A stretch of 64,000 bases of DNA from Entamoeba invadens IP1 (GCF_000330505.1 NW_004440180.1:199612-263611); one strand, 5' to 3'. Shown: positions 31,000 through 42,642, counted from the first letter of the stretch. Notes: generated by a model not told the origin, from the letters alone. Program-made: numbers and translations.

Positions 31000-32125
31000 A
31001 TGCTCCTTGAGGAAGAAGGGCGAAAACCAAAACACTTTATGTGGATAATTCCACTCGTTTTGGTTTTCTCAGTGGTTCTTTTTGTCTTGCTGATTAACGT
31101 ATTTTCGTTCAGTTCACAAGCGTTTGTCGCTCTTTTTATCGATTCACTTTCTTGAACACTTTATGACATTCAGATCGACATACTCCGTTTATAAGTACAA
31201 ACACAACTATCAGAAATACACCGCAAATTCGCCGATATTGAGAATAGTCATGGTCAGTGACTTGGATGGGAAGAATAAGAAAGGCGATTTGTGGTACAGT
31301 GATATTGTGACGGGGCTGTTATACAAACAAGGTGAAAAGTATTCATACATTCAAGAAGAAACGTTTCAAGTGACTTCCCCAATCAATGACGGTAAACGCG
31401 GACTTGAATTAAGCGAAGCCGTTAACTTCAATGACGAGATTTTGACGTTCGACGATAGGACTGGACTTGTCGGGGCAATTGATGTCGACGGGAGAATTTT
31501 GGTACCAAAGACTATCATTCGAGACGGTGACATGAAAGAGGAAAAGCCGATGAAAATTGAATGGGCGACTGTGAAAGGCAAGGAAGTGTATATCGGCGGA
31601 ATTGGGAAGAACTACACAACACCGAGAGGTGAGTTCAGACATCGCGGGCCACTCTTTGTGAAACGAATGAATGAGAACGGTCGAGTGATTTACGAGGATT
31701 GGGGAAAGCGATATCAAGACATTAACTTAAGACTAGGTATTAATACGGAAGACGGATACTCCATCTTTGAAGCAGTCACATATTCAGAAGACTATGACAT
31801 ATGGACTTTTGCACCACGGAAATGCAGTAATGAACGATATGATGATGAGTTGGATGAGACAAGAGGGTGTGGGAAAATAGTGATGACATCCGACTTTAAG
31901 AATTACAGAGTTGTTGCAGACAAACAGTTTGTGAAGGAGCGAGGGTTCTCATCGATCAAAAACCTTCCCTTCGACGAAAGCAAATTACTCTATTTGAAGA
32001 GTTATGAAGTTAATGGTGTGACTATGACATACATGGGAATGATGGACTTCGACGGAAATGTGTTGATGAAAGACACGAAGATCTCTGACTTGAAACTTGA
32101 GGGCGTGGAGTTCATCAATTTGTAA
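31000..32125 (+). CDS. Type II membrane apyrase (calcium-activated nucleotidase family), one intron
   Basis: My model joins 31000-31121 and 31174-32125, removing a 52-base intron (GTTTGTCGC...ATTCAG); the sum is 358 codons including stop. Exon 1 encodes a short cytoplasmic N-terminus (MLLEEEGRKPKHF) and one membrane helix (about residues 14-34), a type II signal anchor. Exon 2 carries the five-bladed apyrase domain: VSDLDGKNKKGDLWYSD, ELSEAVNFNDEILTFDDRTG, AEW-like IEWATVKGKEVYIGG, GFSSIKNLPF and a closing LEGVEFI, all landmarks of the family that includes the human Golgi nucleotidase CANT1. The reaction is calcium-dependent hydrolysis of UDP, GDP or similar to NMP plus phosphate, likely in the Golgi/ER lumen to support nucleotide-sugar transport, or at the cell surface. 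An unspliced start at 31124 would lose the anchor. Confidence 0.85.
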
Positions 32126-32648
32126 TTTGCTGTTTCGTATGGGTTCTACTTTTTTGTTGATCAATTGATATCATTTACTTTATGTTCTATCGATTGTAAC
32201 ACAAACAGTTTGAAACCGCATTTTTTTGATTGTTTAACAAGTTAACAAGTTACAGAGTAATTTATTAATTTTATTTAATACATTAATAATAAAAAAGAAT
32301 AAAGAAATACACAAGAATCATCAAAAGATTGTGAGATCTTTATTATCCCTCAAAATCGGTTGTATGATATTACTTAATAGTTTGAAATAACAAAATAACT
32401 ATCAAATTTCCCAAAAATGAAAAATTTATGTTGTAATTAATAATAAGATGAAATATTAACAAATCATTTCTCTATTTGAGACTTTATTTGACTAAGAGTA
32501 TATCCATTTTAAATCAATTATAAATAAAAAAAAAGAATTGGGATGGTGTGTTGTTCAAAGGCAAAAATTATTTCAATGACACAGACTCAAAACTCAAAGA
32601 ACAAGAAAAAGACGAAAAAGAGATCAAACTCAAAACTCCACAACCGTA
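32126..32648. other. AT-rich spacer, promoter of the HECT gene
   Basis: 523 bases. An A-rich leader with ACTCAAAACTC copies (32585-32640) precedes the start codon. No other feature was seen. Confidence 0.4.
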
Positions 32649-35600
32649 ATGGACCAACTAACCTTCTTTAGGCAGCCAACGCGGACACCTTCGTCGTTGG
32701 ACAAATATCTTTTAAGTCATAAAAGTACAGACATAGATGTGTTAACAACCACTTTATTACAGTACTTGGAAAGCCCTCAACAGGACTTCATTAAACAAAA
32801 CAAAACAACTTTATTCCCAATAGTAGCCAACTCAATTTTTAACTACTTTTATCACATCAAAACAATCAAAATTGGTTCACTTCATGTCGCAGACTTTTCA
32901 GAAGTCAACATTGAAAAACTTGTGTTCCTCGTACAAAGTCTCACAAAGGCACTCTTCACACAAAAGAATTACTTCCGTTACTTAGAATTTGAGAATGTAT
33001 TACTTTTCAAATTTTTCGAAAGGTATTTGTACTGCGAAAGTCTTGTAATTACTTCACACTTTTTAATCTACTGCAAATTGTTTAACACCAGCGTCAATTA
33101 TATAACACCATGTGCATCGTTCATATATCCACAAACATTACAGACATACACAAAAGTCAACGAACAGAAGATCATCGATCATTGTTGCACGGAGTTCAAT
33201 ACCATATGTGGTACTATCGATTTGTCCTTAACTTCAAAATATACAGACTTTTTACTCCAACTCTCGAAATGTAAATTAAAAGAAATTTACAAGGATCTTT
33301 CCATATCGAGAATGCACTTCCTCTTCAGTCAAACAAACGAAAAACAACGTGTCTGGAACGACGCATTCTGTTTGTCTGTTGTATCGTACGCGTGCCCCAT
33401 ACCCGACGGAATGTATTTGGAATCGTACCAATTCCCTTTCTTTGTCTTTGAAAAGCTGTTTGATCACCAAGAAACGTGCAACTTATTCTTCTTCTTTGAA
33501 GAATCAATATTCTTCCAACAGTCACTCTCTTTCGCTGTGAAAAAGGTTTTTAAAATGCTATCATCACAAAACGCATTCAATTCACAAGACTTGAAATTAT
33601 CACAGGACTTGTCATTGAGCGCGTCAATGGATAAAACAGATGGTGTCACCCTTTCTGATGATGACATCATTTTCATAAAAAGAGTTGTGTCGAAAATTTC
33701 GGGGAACTCCGAGTTCAGAATACTTGCCCCATTTTTGGTTGACAAGAATGTTCCCGAGGAAGTTCATAGAATCTTGTTCTCGGCAATGGAACAAAACACT
33801 GCTCTGAGAGGATCAGCCAAAAACGCGACACAACCATTTTACGACTATCTGACGTTTGTTAACAAAAACGGCTGCGGTCTCAGTTTGAATACAATAAAAA
33901 TCTACACCTCACTGTGCTCATTCATTTATAAAACTACACAAACGGCACCCGATGACCACATTTTCTTATTTGTTGATTTCTTCTTGGCTAATATGATGAA
34001 CTACGAGTTTATACACAAACTGGGAAAGAGAAATGACGTCGGGAAATTTTATATGAGGTTTGTTGGTGTTCCTGTTGGGACGAAGATATTTGAAAAGACG
34101 ATTTCTGCACTTGAGAACATGGTCAATCAGTTTGAGGACATCGGGAAAGTGTCTGAAAGCAAGAAGTACCCTCTTACTAATACTAAGACTTATAATGATG
34201 AAAAGAACTTGGCAGAAGTTATCACATTTTACACTTCATTTGTGGAATGCCTTCGAAACTCAGACGCATTCTCTGGTGATGAGAAGGTGAACGGGCTGTT
34301 ACTTGACTTGATTGCGTTATCGATAAGGTATGGAGCAAAGAATATCTGGAACGGAAACAAAAACGAGTATAGGAATATCGAGAGGTTCACTGCCGCACAA
34401 ATAAAAGCATTTGTCAACAAGTGTATCACCAATTTAGACATGGTTGCGGTCGAATGTAATGCTCAAGACTGTCCCGAATATTTGTATGATATTGCCGCAA
34501 TCGATGACAAATATAGAATCAGTTATAGTTCATCGGTATTATTTTCTGAAACTAAGAACGCTTTAACGGGAATGCAACACATCTACGATGAATTGAATAT
34601 CAAAGTCTTTGAGGAAAGCGTCGGTGAACATTCAATATTACTCTTTGTGAGAACATTAAACCACTTTAAAGATGTTATATCGACTTTTGGGAGTCGATTT
34701 GAGCAAGAAGATGCCGAGAAAATCATCATGAAAAAAGATTCTTACAAAGTCCCATTGGAATATTTCAGAACGTATGAAGACAACGAAATTACAACAAAGA
34801 ACTTTTTAAAAGCTGAATTGAAAGTCGCGGGAGACTTTTTTGAAAACATTTTAAAAAGAATCAAAAACAAAGAAAATGTTGAAGACGTCGAGTTTTTCAA
34901 AATGTTCTCGTTACTCAATAAACTGGAAGGAGTCAATTCGAATGAACAAAATTTATTTGAGGTGTATGAAAAAGACAGTTTTGAAGTGATGATGAAATAT
35001 ATATGCCATCGCTATTATACAATCATCGAAGAGAGTCCTTTGATACCAACCGCCTTAATCAGATACACTTCAATGAACATATTGGATAAGAGGTGGAGGA
35101 AGTTGTGTTTCTTTGATTACATACTCTACACGGTTGGCACTCCAACAACCATTTGCAATGATTTACTGAACACATTGATACCAAATTTGATGAAGAACGA
35201 GTTTGAAAAGGAGAGTTGCATCATCTTGTTACTCTTTTTGAATTGTTCCAACTTCATATCTTTTAAAGAGGAAGAAGCACTGAACAAGACTGTGGCGCAC
35301 TTTGATGCTTTTTATGACAAATTTGTTGAATGGCTGTGTCAACAAGAAGCCGTTCCAGAGAATGTATTAAAGATTTTTACTATGTTCATAGAGAACGTAT
35401 TTTTGAACTTAAAAGAGGCGAACTTGACGCAAGAAAGTAAACAAAAACTCTTTGAAAATATGTGGATACGAGTGTTGAGCCCATTGAACCTCAAAGCAAA
35501 ACTTCCAATTGAATTTATGGAGAAATGGATGAATGTGTCGTTGTTCATTGCGTGTGAAACAAAAACACTGACACATGTCTCGACACTTGAATTGCCTTAT

Positions 35601-38600
35601 TTACTCAATAAAGATAAGACGGCAAGAAACTACTTTTTGACGATGAAGAAGTTGATTGAAGAGTTGAGTGAGAGTGAACGAAATCGAGTTTTGGTTACCG
35701 TCTGTGCAACGAAAGTCAGACTGTACTTAAACGAGAAATTTGAAGAGAAAGAGGAGTTGAGTGAGACAGGTGTTTGGGAATATAAAGAGAGATTGTGTTT
35801 GACAAAGAATGTGAATTGGCTTGATGTGAAGAAGCTAATGATTGGCTTTGAAAAGTACCCGAACACAAATTATTTTGTGGTCAAGGTGTTGAACAGTCTT
35901 GTGACTTCAAAAACAAAAGGTGTACGAGAAAAACTTGTCGAAGCAAAAAGTGAACTCGAGAGATGTATTGATACAATTGAGTACACCAACGAGAAAAGTC
36001 TCGATGAGGTGAACATGTTCCTCAAAATCTTTTATCAACTTGAGATGGTAAAAACTGCGCAATTTACACTAAAGAAGTTCATTGAGAGTATTCTAAAAGA
36101 ATTGAAAACTGAGCCGATGCTGTTGTGCGATGTACTCCAAATGAAGGAACTCAAGGAGTTCCATATCCCAACGAATGAATCGACTAAAAGTCTTCCTGTT
36201 GTGACACTTCAAATGATTGAATACCTTGCTGACAAAATACAAACAATTGATTCCGTTATTACAGAAGAGATGGACAAAGAAAATTTGAATATCCGCCAAG
36301 GCCTTTTCGATGTTTTATATTCGGGATATTTCGGGTCATTAAGTGGTGAAGTAAAAGATATTGAACTGATCAAAAAGGTTATTTCTTTGAGAGAAAACAA
36401 GAACACTACCATCGATTTTGTTGTGAGAGAGTTTGACGTTCGTGTGTATACAAACACATTAGTCCAAGATTCGGAAGAGCTCCATACCAAGATCGAGAAT
36501 ATCTTAGTTGAGACGACTAAAAACCGTCGAATTCTCGAAAGTGTGCAAGTCGAGGCGTTAAGTCCTAATATTGGATTTTACGAAGCAACTCAACCCCGAC
36601 TCAATAAAGTGTGGAAGAACGAGACGCGCACTTTGGATTGCGAAATTAAAGGTGAAATTTTCGGTGGTATTAATCAAAGGGTGTTCGATTTGATTCTACG
36701 ACAAGGAAGACCAGACGAAGAAGATAATGTTACTGGTGGATTACTCGACCAAGAAGCTATCGATGCAATAGCTCACTTATTTGACGCGCCAACAGGTGGG
36801 ATTTCTGTGGCTCAAAGTGATACGGATAATATGACAAGACAGCCTGCACCAACACCGAATCCAAGACGACACCCAATTGGAGAGGAAAACACTCAAATTC
36901 GGGAAGGGAGAGAAGGAGTCGAAGATAGAGGTGAACGTACAGTTCATGGAGATAACCTTGAAATGCTGAGAAATCAACTCCAACAATTGGTCATAGAACT
37001 GAATATTAATGATCCACACATACATGAGCAAATTAATAACGCACATACTATCGAGGATATTGAAAACATTCATTTGTTTGGTGATGACAATGAGGGGATA
37101 CGCAGGGACTTGGGAAATTTACCAGAATTCTTGTTCAACAACGGAGAGGGTGTATTTGGCGCTCATGAGAATCAACAAAATGAATTAAACACAAACCACC
37201 CCGTTGAAGGAGATCTACCTCATTTCCATGTAATACCACCACAAAATAATGATGGTATATTACCACTTCCTGTTCAACCACAAGAAGAACAACACACTGA
37301 ACAAGTCGAAGAAACATCAGCTCTAAATAATGAAGCACAACCACCACAACAAAATCAACAAACAGAGCAAATACATGCCGTTGATGATGGGACTCTATTT
37401 TTGAACAACATTCAACTCCAAGACAGTCAACAAAATGATAATGTGGACGAACAAGTAAACACTCAACAACGTGCACAAGAAGAAACACAACAACAACAAA
37501 ATGTTGCTCCTCAACAACAAAGCACAACACAACCAACAACACAATCGGATAATACGTCTTTACCTCCAGTCACTTCTCAACAACAGCAACAACCCGTTAC
37601 ACAAACAATTGACGAATTAAGAAATAATTTACCAACCGAAATTGATAGAACCACATTCATGGCGTTACCACAAGATATACAAAATGGAATTCTGGAAGGA
37701 TATATAGAACAACATGGATCAGTTTATCTACGACAAAATTCTCATGAAGAGGAAAGTGAAGACGTCACAGACAACGGTCTTGGTGATGTCTTAAATGAAG
37801 AGAACTCGCAATCGGAAACTCCACAAGAAACACAACAAAACGCGCAACCAACACAATCAACTGAAAATGTTACACCACAAGCAAATGCTCCACAACAACC
37901 AGAAAACACCGAAAATGCGCATGAGAATATCGAACTTCCGCCAGACGTCGATAGAGAAACGTTCTTCGATCTTCCACAAGAAATTCGAACGGAGATTTTG
38001 GAGGAATTTAGACGACAACAAGCACAGCAGCAGCAACAACAAAATAATGGAAGTAACACTACCACACAGAACACTCAACAAAACGTCACACAGAATCAAC
38101 CAGCCGCACACCCACAGAGACAAGAAAGTACAGTGGACTTCATCTATGATTTGGACCCACTTCTGCGAGAAGATATTTTGAGAAATGCGGACGATGCGAT
38201 GATGCAGTTGTTACCAGAAGACTTGAGAAATGAGGCGCGTGACCTTCAACGAGATGGGACACGATATGGTCCAATCAATGATGGAGGATATACTCCACAC
38301 TCTTCAGACGATGAAGACGATTTAGATGAAGATAATGGACATTTCAACGTATTTCAAGTCGCTCATGATGTGGTAGAAGTCCACTCGAATATCAACGCAC
38401 TGCCAGCACTGTGTCATTTGTTCTTGTCGAGCAACGATACCATTGCGAACATCGCTTTGAATAAAATTGTCTTCTTGTTTGAGAAATTTAACGCGGAGAC
38501 ATCAGCGGAGTACGTCAATTATGTGGTGGTGATATTCCAGAAAGTCTTATTACCGTTGGTTCAACAAGACTCAATCGAAGAGAGTAAAGTCGAGAAAGTC

Positions 38601-40475
38601 TTGAAATTGATCTTGTTGCTGTTGTACCACAGAAGAGACTTTAATATGAGTTCTTTAACTATGATGATGTACGTCCAACCTATTGTTGGGTACATCTTTG
38701 AGGAGAAGTATCATATGTCACCTTTTATACTTCATCTAGTCGGGGCTGCATTCTGCCAACTCCTTTTGATATGTCAAATTTCGGGGAAGGAAAAGATCTA
38801 TTTGACGCTGGATAGAAATGAGTTTGCAAGACTGGTGTGCTCCCTCTCTGAGTCGTATGGTGTTTTTTCGGACTACTCGATCAAACAAAGTATATCAACA
38901 CTCTTTGTGAATGAAGGAACACAAAGTGTGATTAAAAACATTTTGAAAGACCAATTTGAGTATATCACAACAAAAGAAAATTATGAAGAGAATGATCTGA
39001 AAGTCATTTTGTCGTTCTGTCAGTGTGTGAATGTGTCTTCTGAAAGGAATGAAAAGACTATAGCACCACTACTAACCGATTTTAAAGGAATAATGACAGA
39101 GAATGTTATGAAAGTGTTTGAGACCATCTTAAAGAACAAAAAGAATGAGCGTAAAATCTTGCTTGAGATCATATACAGCTTCTTAAATTATAATGTCATT
39201 GTCGACCCTAGTATACTCAAAGGGAACAAACAAATTGATCAATTTTTGGATAAATACAAAGAACTTGTGGAAAAGATCATTCGAATTGAACCAGAGAAGA
39301 TGAAGACGTCGTTTGTGTTACTCTCACGATATCCGAAGTTCTTGACATTTGAAGCCAAAGCAGAAGTGTTCAGAAAGAGAATGAGAAAGGAACACAAGAA
39401 GTATGCGAGAAGAGGATTCTATATATCCGTTCACCGGAACAACATCTTCCAAGACAGTTTCTCTCAGTTGATGTTTGCGACGAATGAAGACTTGAAAGGG
39501 AAATTGAAAGTGAAGTTTGTGGGTGAACAGGGGATCGATATGGGAGGACTTCGAAAAGAGTGGCTCCGCGTTATTGCTGAGTCGATGTTTAATCCGGACT
39601 ATCTGTTATTCAGACCGACGGATGATGGACAGTTCCAGGCGAATCCGGCAAGTGAATTGTATAGTGATATCGAGTTATACAAATTCATTGGGAGAGTAGT
39701 TGGGAAGACTGTGTATGATGGGGAATTTCTTGATGTCAATTTCACGAAGTCGATATACAAACAACTTCTTCAGCAAGAGATCACGCTCAGTGATATGGAA
39801 AGTGTCGACCAACAATATTATAAAAACTTGAAATGGGTTTTGGAGAACAGTGTTGAAGATTTGGATATGAAGTTCTGTTATGAACATGAAGAATTTGGGA
39901 GGAAAATAGTCGACGACCTGAAACCAAATGGAAGAAACATTGACGTCACTGATGAGAACAAACACGAATACGTCAAACTGTTAGTCGACTACAAGTTGAG
40001 TAAGTCGGTCAAAAAACAAATCGATTTGTTCAAAGAAGGGTTCTTCAGCGTCATTCCATTTGACGCTATTTCATACTTCTATGATACAGAACTTGAACTG
40101 TTGATATCTGGGATGCCTGAGATAGATGGGACTGACTTGAAGAATAACACCCTCTATAGAGGATACAGAGAATCTGATAAAGTCATTGAATGGTTCTGGA
40201 ATGTCTTTGGTGAGATGGAACAAAGACAAAAAGTGCTGTTTGTGCAATTTGTAACGGGATCATCTAAAGTCCCATTGGGTGGGTTCAAAAATCTGAGTGG
40301 AAATAGTGGGCCTATGCCTTTCACTATCCAAAGAGTCGATAGACTGGAAGCACTTCCAGTTGCACACACATGCTTTAATACACTTGATCTACCTTGTTAC
40401 GAAAGTTTCGAGACACTTCGAGATAAATTGATGATGGCAATTTCGGAATGTAATCAGGGATTCGGGATGGCTTAA
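32649..40475 (+). CDS. Giant HECT-type E3 ubiquitin ligase (HUWE1/Tom1/UPL1-like)
   Basis: 2608 residues in one uninterrupted frame. The N-terminal 1500 residues are helical, armadillo-like, as in the DUF908/DUF913 part of HUWE1-class ligases. A Gln/Asn-rich region lies at about 1535-1800. Inside and after it are three ubiquitin-binding-motif-like segments: (about 1660) MALPQDIQNGILEGY, (about 1765) FFDLPQEIRTEILEEF, and (about 1830) LDPLLREDIL. Residues about 2245-2608 are the HECT domain: VKFVGEQGIDMGGLRKEW, FIGRVVGKTVYDG, a GSSKVPLGGF turn, and the catalytic cysteine C2575 in AHTCFNTLDLP. HECT ligases take ubiquitin from an E2 onto this cysteine and pass it to substrates. The order matches HUWE1/Tom1, which act in nuclear quality control and stress. 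Substrates here are unknown. Confidence 0.95.
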   Translation: MDQLTFFRQPTRTPSSLDKYLLSHKSTDIDVLTTTLLQYLESPQQDFIKQNKTTLFPIVANSIFNYFYHIKTIKIGSLHVADFSEVNIEKLVFLVQSLTKALFTQKNYFRYLEFENVLLFKFFERYLYCESLVITSHFLIYCKLFNTSVNYITPCASFIYPQTLQTYTKVNEQKIIDHCCTEFNTICGTIDLSLTSKYTDFLLQLSKCKLKEIYKDLSISRMHFLFSQTNEKQRVWNDAFCLSVVSYACPIPDGMYLESYQFPFFVFEKLFDHQETCNLFFFFEESIFFQQSLSFAVKKVFKMLSSQNAFNSQDLKLSQDLSLSASMDKTDGVTLSDDDIIFIKRVVSKISGNSEFRILAPFLVDKNVPEEVHRILFSAMEQNTALRGSAKNATQPFYDYLTFVNKNGCGLSLNTIKIYTSLCSFIYKTTQTAPDDHIFLFVDFFLANMMNYEFIHKLGKRNDVGKFYMRFVGVPVGTKIFEKTISALENMVNQFEDIGKVSESKKYPLTNTKTYNDEKNLAEVITFYTSFVECLRNSDAFSGDEKVNGLLLDLIALSIRYGAKNIWNGNKNEYRNIERFTAAQIKAFVNKCITNLDMVAVECNAQDCPEYLYDIAAIDDKYRISYSSSVLFSETKNALTGMQHIYDELNIKVFEESVGEHSILLFVRTLNHFKDVISTFGSRFEQEDAEKIIMKKDSYKVPLEYFRTYEDNEITTKNFLKAELKVAGDFFENILKRIKNKENVEDVEFFKMFSLLNKLEGVNSNEQNLFEVYEKDSFEVMMKYICHRYYTIIEESPLIPTALIRYTSMNILDKRWRKLCFFDYILYTVGTPTTICNDLLNTLIPNLMKNEFEKESCIILLLFLNCSNFISFKEEEALNKTVAHFDAFYDKFVEWLCQQEAVPENVLKIFTMFIENVFLNLKEANLTQESKQKLFENMWIRVLSPLNLKAKLPIEFMEKWMNVSLFIACETKTLTHVSTLELPYLLNKDKTARNYFLTMKKLIEELSESERNRVLVTVCATKVRLYLNEKFEEKEELSETGVWEYKERLCLTKNVNWLDVKKLMIGFEKYPNTNYFVVKVLNSLVTSKTKGVREKLVEAKSELERCIDTIEYTNEKSLDEVNMFLKIFYQLEMVKTAQFTLKKFIESILKELKTEPMLLCDVLQMKELKEFHIPTNESTKSLPVVTLQMIEYLADKIQTIDSVITEEMDKENLNIRQGLFDVLYSGYFGSLSGEVKDIELIKKVISLRENKNTTIDFVVREFDVRVYTNTLVQDSEELHTKIENILVETTKNRRILESVQVEALSPNIGFYEATQPRLNKVWKNETRTLDCEIKGEIFGGINQRVFDLILRQGRPDEEDNVTGGLLDQEAIDAIAHLFDAPTGGISVAQSDTDNMTRQPAPTPNPRRHPIGEENTQIREGREGVEDRGERTVHGDNLEMLRNQLQQLVIELNINDPHIHEQINNAHTIEDIENIHLFGDDNEGIRRDLGNLPEFLFNNGEGVFGAHENQQNELNTNHPVEGDLPHFHVIPPQNNDGILPLPVQPQEEQHTEQVEETSALNNEAQPPQQNQQTEQIHAVDDGTLFLNNIQLQDSQQNDNVDEQVNTQQRAQEETQQQQNVAPQQQSTTQPTTQSDNTSLPPVTSQQQQQPVTQTIDELRNNLPTEIDRTTFMALPQDIQNGILEGYIEQHGSVYLRQNSHEEESEDVTDNGLGDVLNEENSQSETPQETQQNAQPTQSTENVTPQANAPQQPENTENAHENIELPPDVDRETFFDLPQEIRTEILEEFRRQQAQQQQQQNNGSNTTTQNTQQNVTQNQPAAHPQRQESTVDFIYDLDPLLREDILRNADDAMMQLLPEDLRNEARDLQRDGTRYGPINDGGYTPHSSDDEDDLDEDNGHFNVFQVAHDVVEVHSNINALPALCHLFLSSNDTIANIALNKIVFLFEKFNAETSAEYVNYVVVIFQKVLLPLVQQDSIEESKVEKVLKLILLLLYHRRDFNMSSLTMMMYVQPIVGYIFEEKYHMSPFILHLVGAAFCQLLLICQISGKEKIYLTLDRNEFARLVCSLSESYGVFSDYSIKQSISTLFVNEGTQSVIKNILKDQFEYITTKENYEENDLKVILSFCQCVNVSSERNEKTIAPLLTDFKGIMTENVMKVFETILKNKKNERKILLEIIYSFLNYNVIVDPSILKGNKQIDQFLDKYKELVEKIIRIEPEKMKTSFVLLSRYPKFLTFEAKAEVFRKRMRKEHKKYARRGFYISVHRNNIFQDSFSQLMFATNEDLKGKLKVKFVGEQGIDMGGLRKEWLRVIAESMFNPDYLLFRPTDDGQFQANPASELYSDIELYKFIGRVVGKTVYDGEFLDVNFTKSIYKQLLQQEITLSDMESVDQQYYKNLKWVLENSVEDLDMKFCYEHEEFGRKIVDDLKPNGRNIDVTDENKHEYVKLLVDYKLSKSVKKQIDLFKEGFFSVIPFDAISYFYDTELELLISGMPEIDGTDLKNNTLYRGYRESDKVIEWFWNVFGEMEQRQKVLFVQFVTGSSKVPLGGFKNLSGNSGPMPFTIQRVDRLEALPVAHTCFNTLDLPCYESFETLRDKLMMAISECNQGFGMA

Positions 40476-40936
40476 TTTTAATTATCGTTTTATTTCTGTT
40501 TTTTAAGAAATTATCTTGGTGATATTTACTTAAACATGTAAGGTCATTTATTTAAGAATTTTATTTGTTCCTAACAATGAACAAGAAATTATCAATGATA
40601 AGAATTGTGAAAAAAGTGAAATGAAAAAAAAATAATACAAATAATTAAATATTATATTTCAATAGTTTCTGTTTTTTTTGATAAATTTTGAATTAAAATG
40701 TTTAATAACTTTATTAAATGTTAATTTAAATAAAACTAATACTTTTCATACTAATTTTCAAAAATATATTATTTTGATATTAATATCGACTTTTGTACTT
40801 AAAAACAAGTTACTTTACAATTTCGAAATGATTTATATTTAATAGTATATAATAACGATTTAAATAGTTGAATAATAAATGAACCAAAAAAACAAAATTT
40901 TCATGAATCTTTATTGTAGGAACGAGTAAAAAGAAA
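40476..40936. other. AT-rich spacer
   Basis: 461 bases, no gene or repeat pair seen. It lies between two same-strand genes and should hold the promoter of the coiled-coil gene. Confidence 0.4.
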
Positions 40937-42289
40937 ATGTCTTGTAATGATCCTTTGCCACACTCTACCACTGAAAATGAAGAAAACGCATATTCCCAAT
41001 CAGATGACGGAGATCTAAGTTATTCGTCAAGCACTGGGAGTGACACAAATACATCTGAAAGTTCCGATGACGATGCAGACATGTCTTCTTCAGAATTGTT
41101 AGAGGCGTGGAATGAGACGATGAAGAAATTAAAATTCATGATGGAACTTTATACAAAACAGAAAGAAGAGAACGCCAAATTAGTCACACACATAACAGAA
41201 ATGTCAAGGATCATTAAAGAGATGAAGACTGAACTATCATCACTTTTACTTTCCAAAGAGAAAGCCGTCAACGATTTACTCTTTGAAAAGAACTCCCACG
41301 CGCAGACGTTAAAAAAACTCGAGATGGTCGAGAAGAATGAAAACATGAAGCCATTTTCTGGGACGCTTCGCTGTAAGTGCGACATCACCATATCTAACAA
41401 CGAAATAGTCAAGTTCAATATGTTGAAAGATGAGAACGAGCGAGTTAATGAAATGCAACAGAAGAATGAGTACTTGATGAAACACTGTCTTGAACTTTCA
41501 GAGAAAAATGCGATCTTCACACACATGCAAACACAACTTGAGAATGACTTGAATACCACGAAAAAGGACTATACAACACAAATCGAAAAATTGCAAGAAG
41601 ATATTAGAGAGAAAGATGTCAAATCATTTGGAGTGTTGGAGAACTTTAGGGTAGTCACCGATTCGTTTTTGGGAAACGTACTGACCTTATGGAAGAAAGA
41701 CAGCACCCTCCAAACTTTAAAAAATGACACAAAGACACTCACAGACTTCGCTAAGTTTGTCGGAAAGATATACAAAATCGACGAGAATGCTATTGTCGCT
41801 GTTATATCGGATCAAAAGAAAAATGCCCGTATTAGTATACCGCCACAATTCAGAAGGAAAAGCTCACACAAATTAATGAGACAAGATACCCCCCTCATCA
41901 CTTCGAAACCACCGACGTGGCCACAAACAAACGGACAAAGTGAAATTAATATCCAATCAAAGGTACAGACAGAAGGACATACTAAAGTTCAAAGAGAGAA
42001 GACTGCGGCGTTTGCAAAGAACGATAATAAAGAGAAACTTAAACAAGAACAAATGGTTTTTGTCAATGATGAAAAATCAAAAGAGTATTCTAAAGAGTGT
42101 TGTAAAGAAGAAGAGAAGGGTGGAAAGGCACAAATAACATCACAAAAGACGGTGCCACTGAAAAAATTGCCTAAAGAGAAAAAGAGAAATGCAACGTTCA
42201 GAAAGTCATCAGTTCAAAAGGAGAAGAAGGAGCTGAAATCAATTCAAAAATTGTTGAGTAGGTCGACTATCAGCTTGGATAAGGTGTGA
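40937..42289 (+). CDS. Acidic/Ser-rich then coiled-coil protein with a basic tail
   Basis: 450 residues. The first 50 are Ser/Asp/Glu-rich, with likely CK2-type phosphorylation clusters (SESSDDDADMSSSE). Residues about 60-240 are coiled coil, interrupted by a CKCDITISNNEIV segment. Then a helical region, a Ser/Pro/Thr linker, and a Lys/Glu-rich basic tail (KKLPKEKKRNATFRKSS). I recognise no enzyme or binding domain. It resembles scaffold or microtubule-associated proteins in composition only. No signal peptide or membrane helix is present. Confidence 0.8.
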   Translation: MSCNDPLPHSTTENEENAYSQSDDGDLSYSSSTGSDTNTSESSDDDADMSSSELLEAWNETMKKLKFMMELYTKQKEENAKLVTHITEMSRIIKEMKTELSSLLLSKEKAVNDLLFEKNSHAQTLKKLEMVEKNENMKPFSGTLRCKCDITISNNEIVKFNMLKDENERVNEMQQKNEYLMKHCLELSEKNAIFTHMQTQLENDLNTTKKDYTTQIEKLQEDIREKDVKSFGVLENFRVVTDSFLGNVLTLWKKDSTLQTLKNDTKTLTDFAKFVGKIYKIDENAIVAVISDQKKNARISIPPQFRRKSSHKLMRQDTPLITSKPPTWPQTNGQSEINIQSKVQTEGHTKVQREKTAAFAKNDNKEKLKQEQMVFVNDEKSKEYSKECCKEEEKGGKAQITSQKTVPLKKLPKEKKRNATFRKSSVQKEKKELKSIQKLLSRSTISLDKV

Positions 42290-42642
42290 TGGAGTCGATA
42301 TGGATGACATTTTCTATAATTGATGGTAAATTTTACTAAATAGTTTATTATCAAGAGCAATGCGTGTACTATACATATATAATTATAATATTAATATTCA
42401 TACTATTTAGAAAACCATTGAGTTTTTTTTCGTTCTTGTATTAAAATTGTATAGTAATTTTTATTAATAATATATCATTTGAAAACAGAGTCACAAATTA
42501 TTGAAATATCAACAGTCAACAGTTCAAATTACTTTGAAAAAATGAGTTGAAAACACTCACAAATGTAGTGTTATTGAAAACATTTGAAAAAGATGAGAAA
42601 ACTCAAAATAAGTTCAAATGATGAAGAACTTCAAAAAAACAA
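42290..42642. other. AT-rich spacer
   Basis: 353 bases between two same-strand genes. Contains AGTTCAAA(T) and TGAAAAC(A) repeats close to the next start; no structure seen. Confidence 0.35.
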
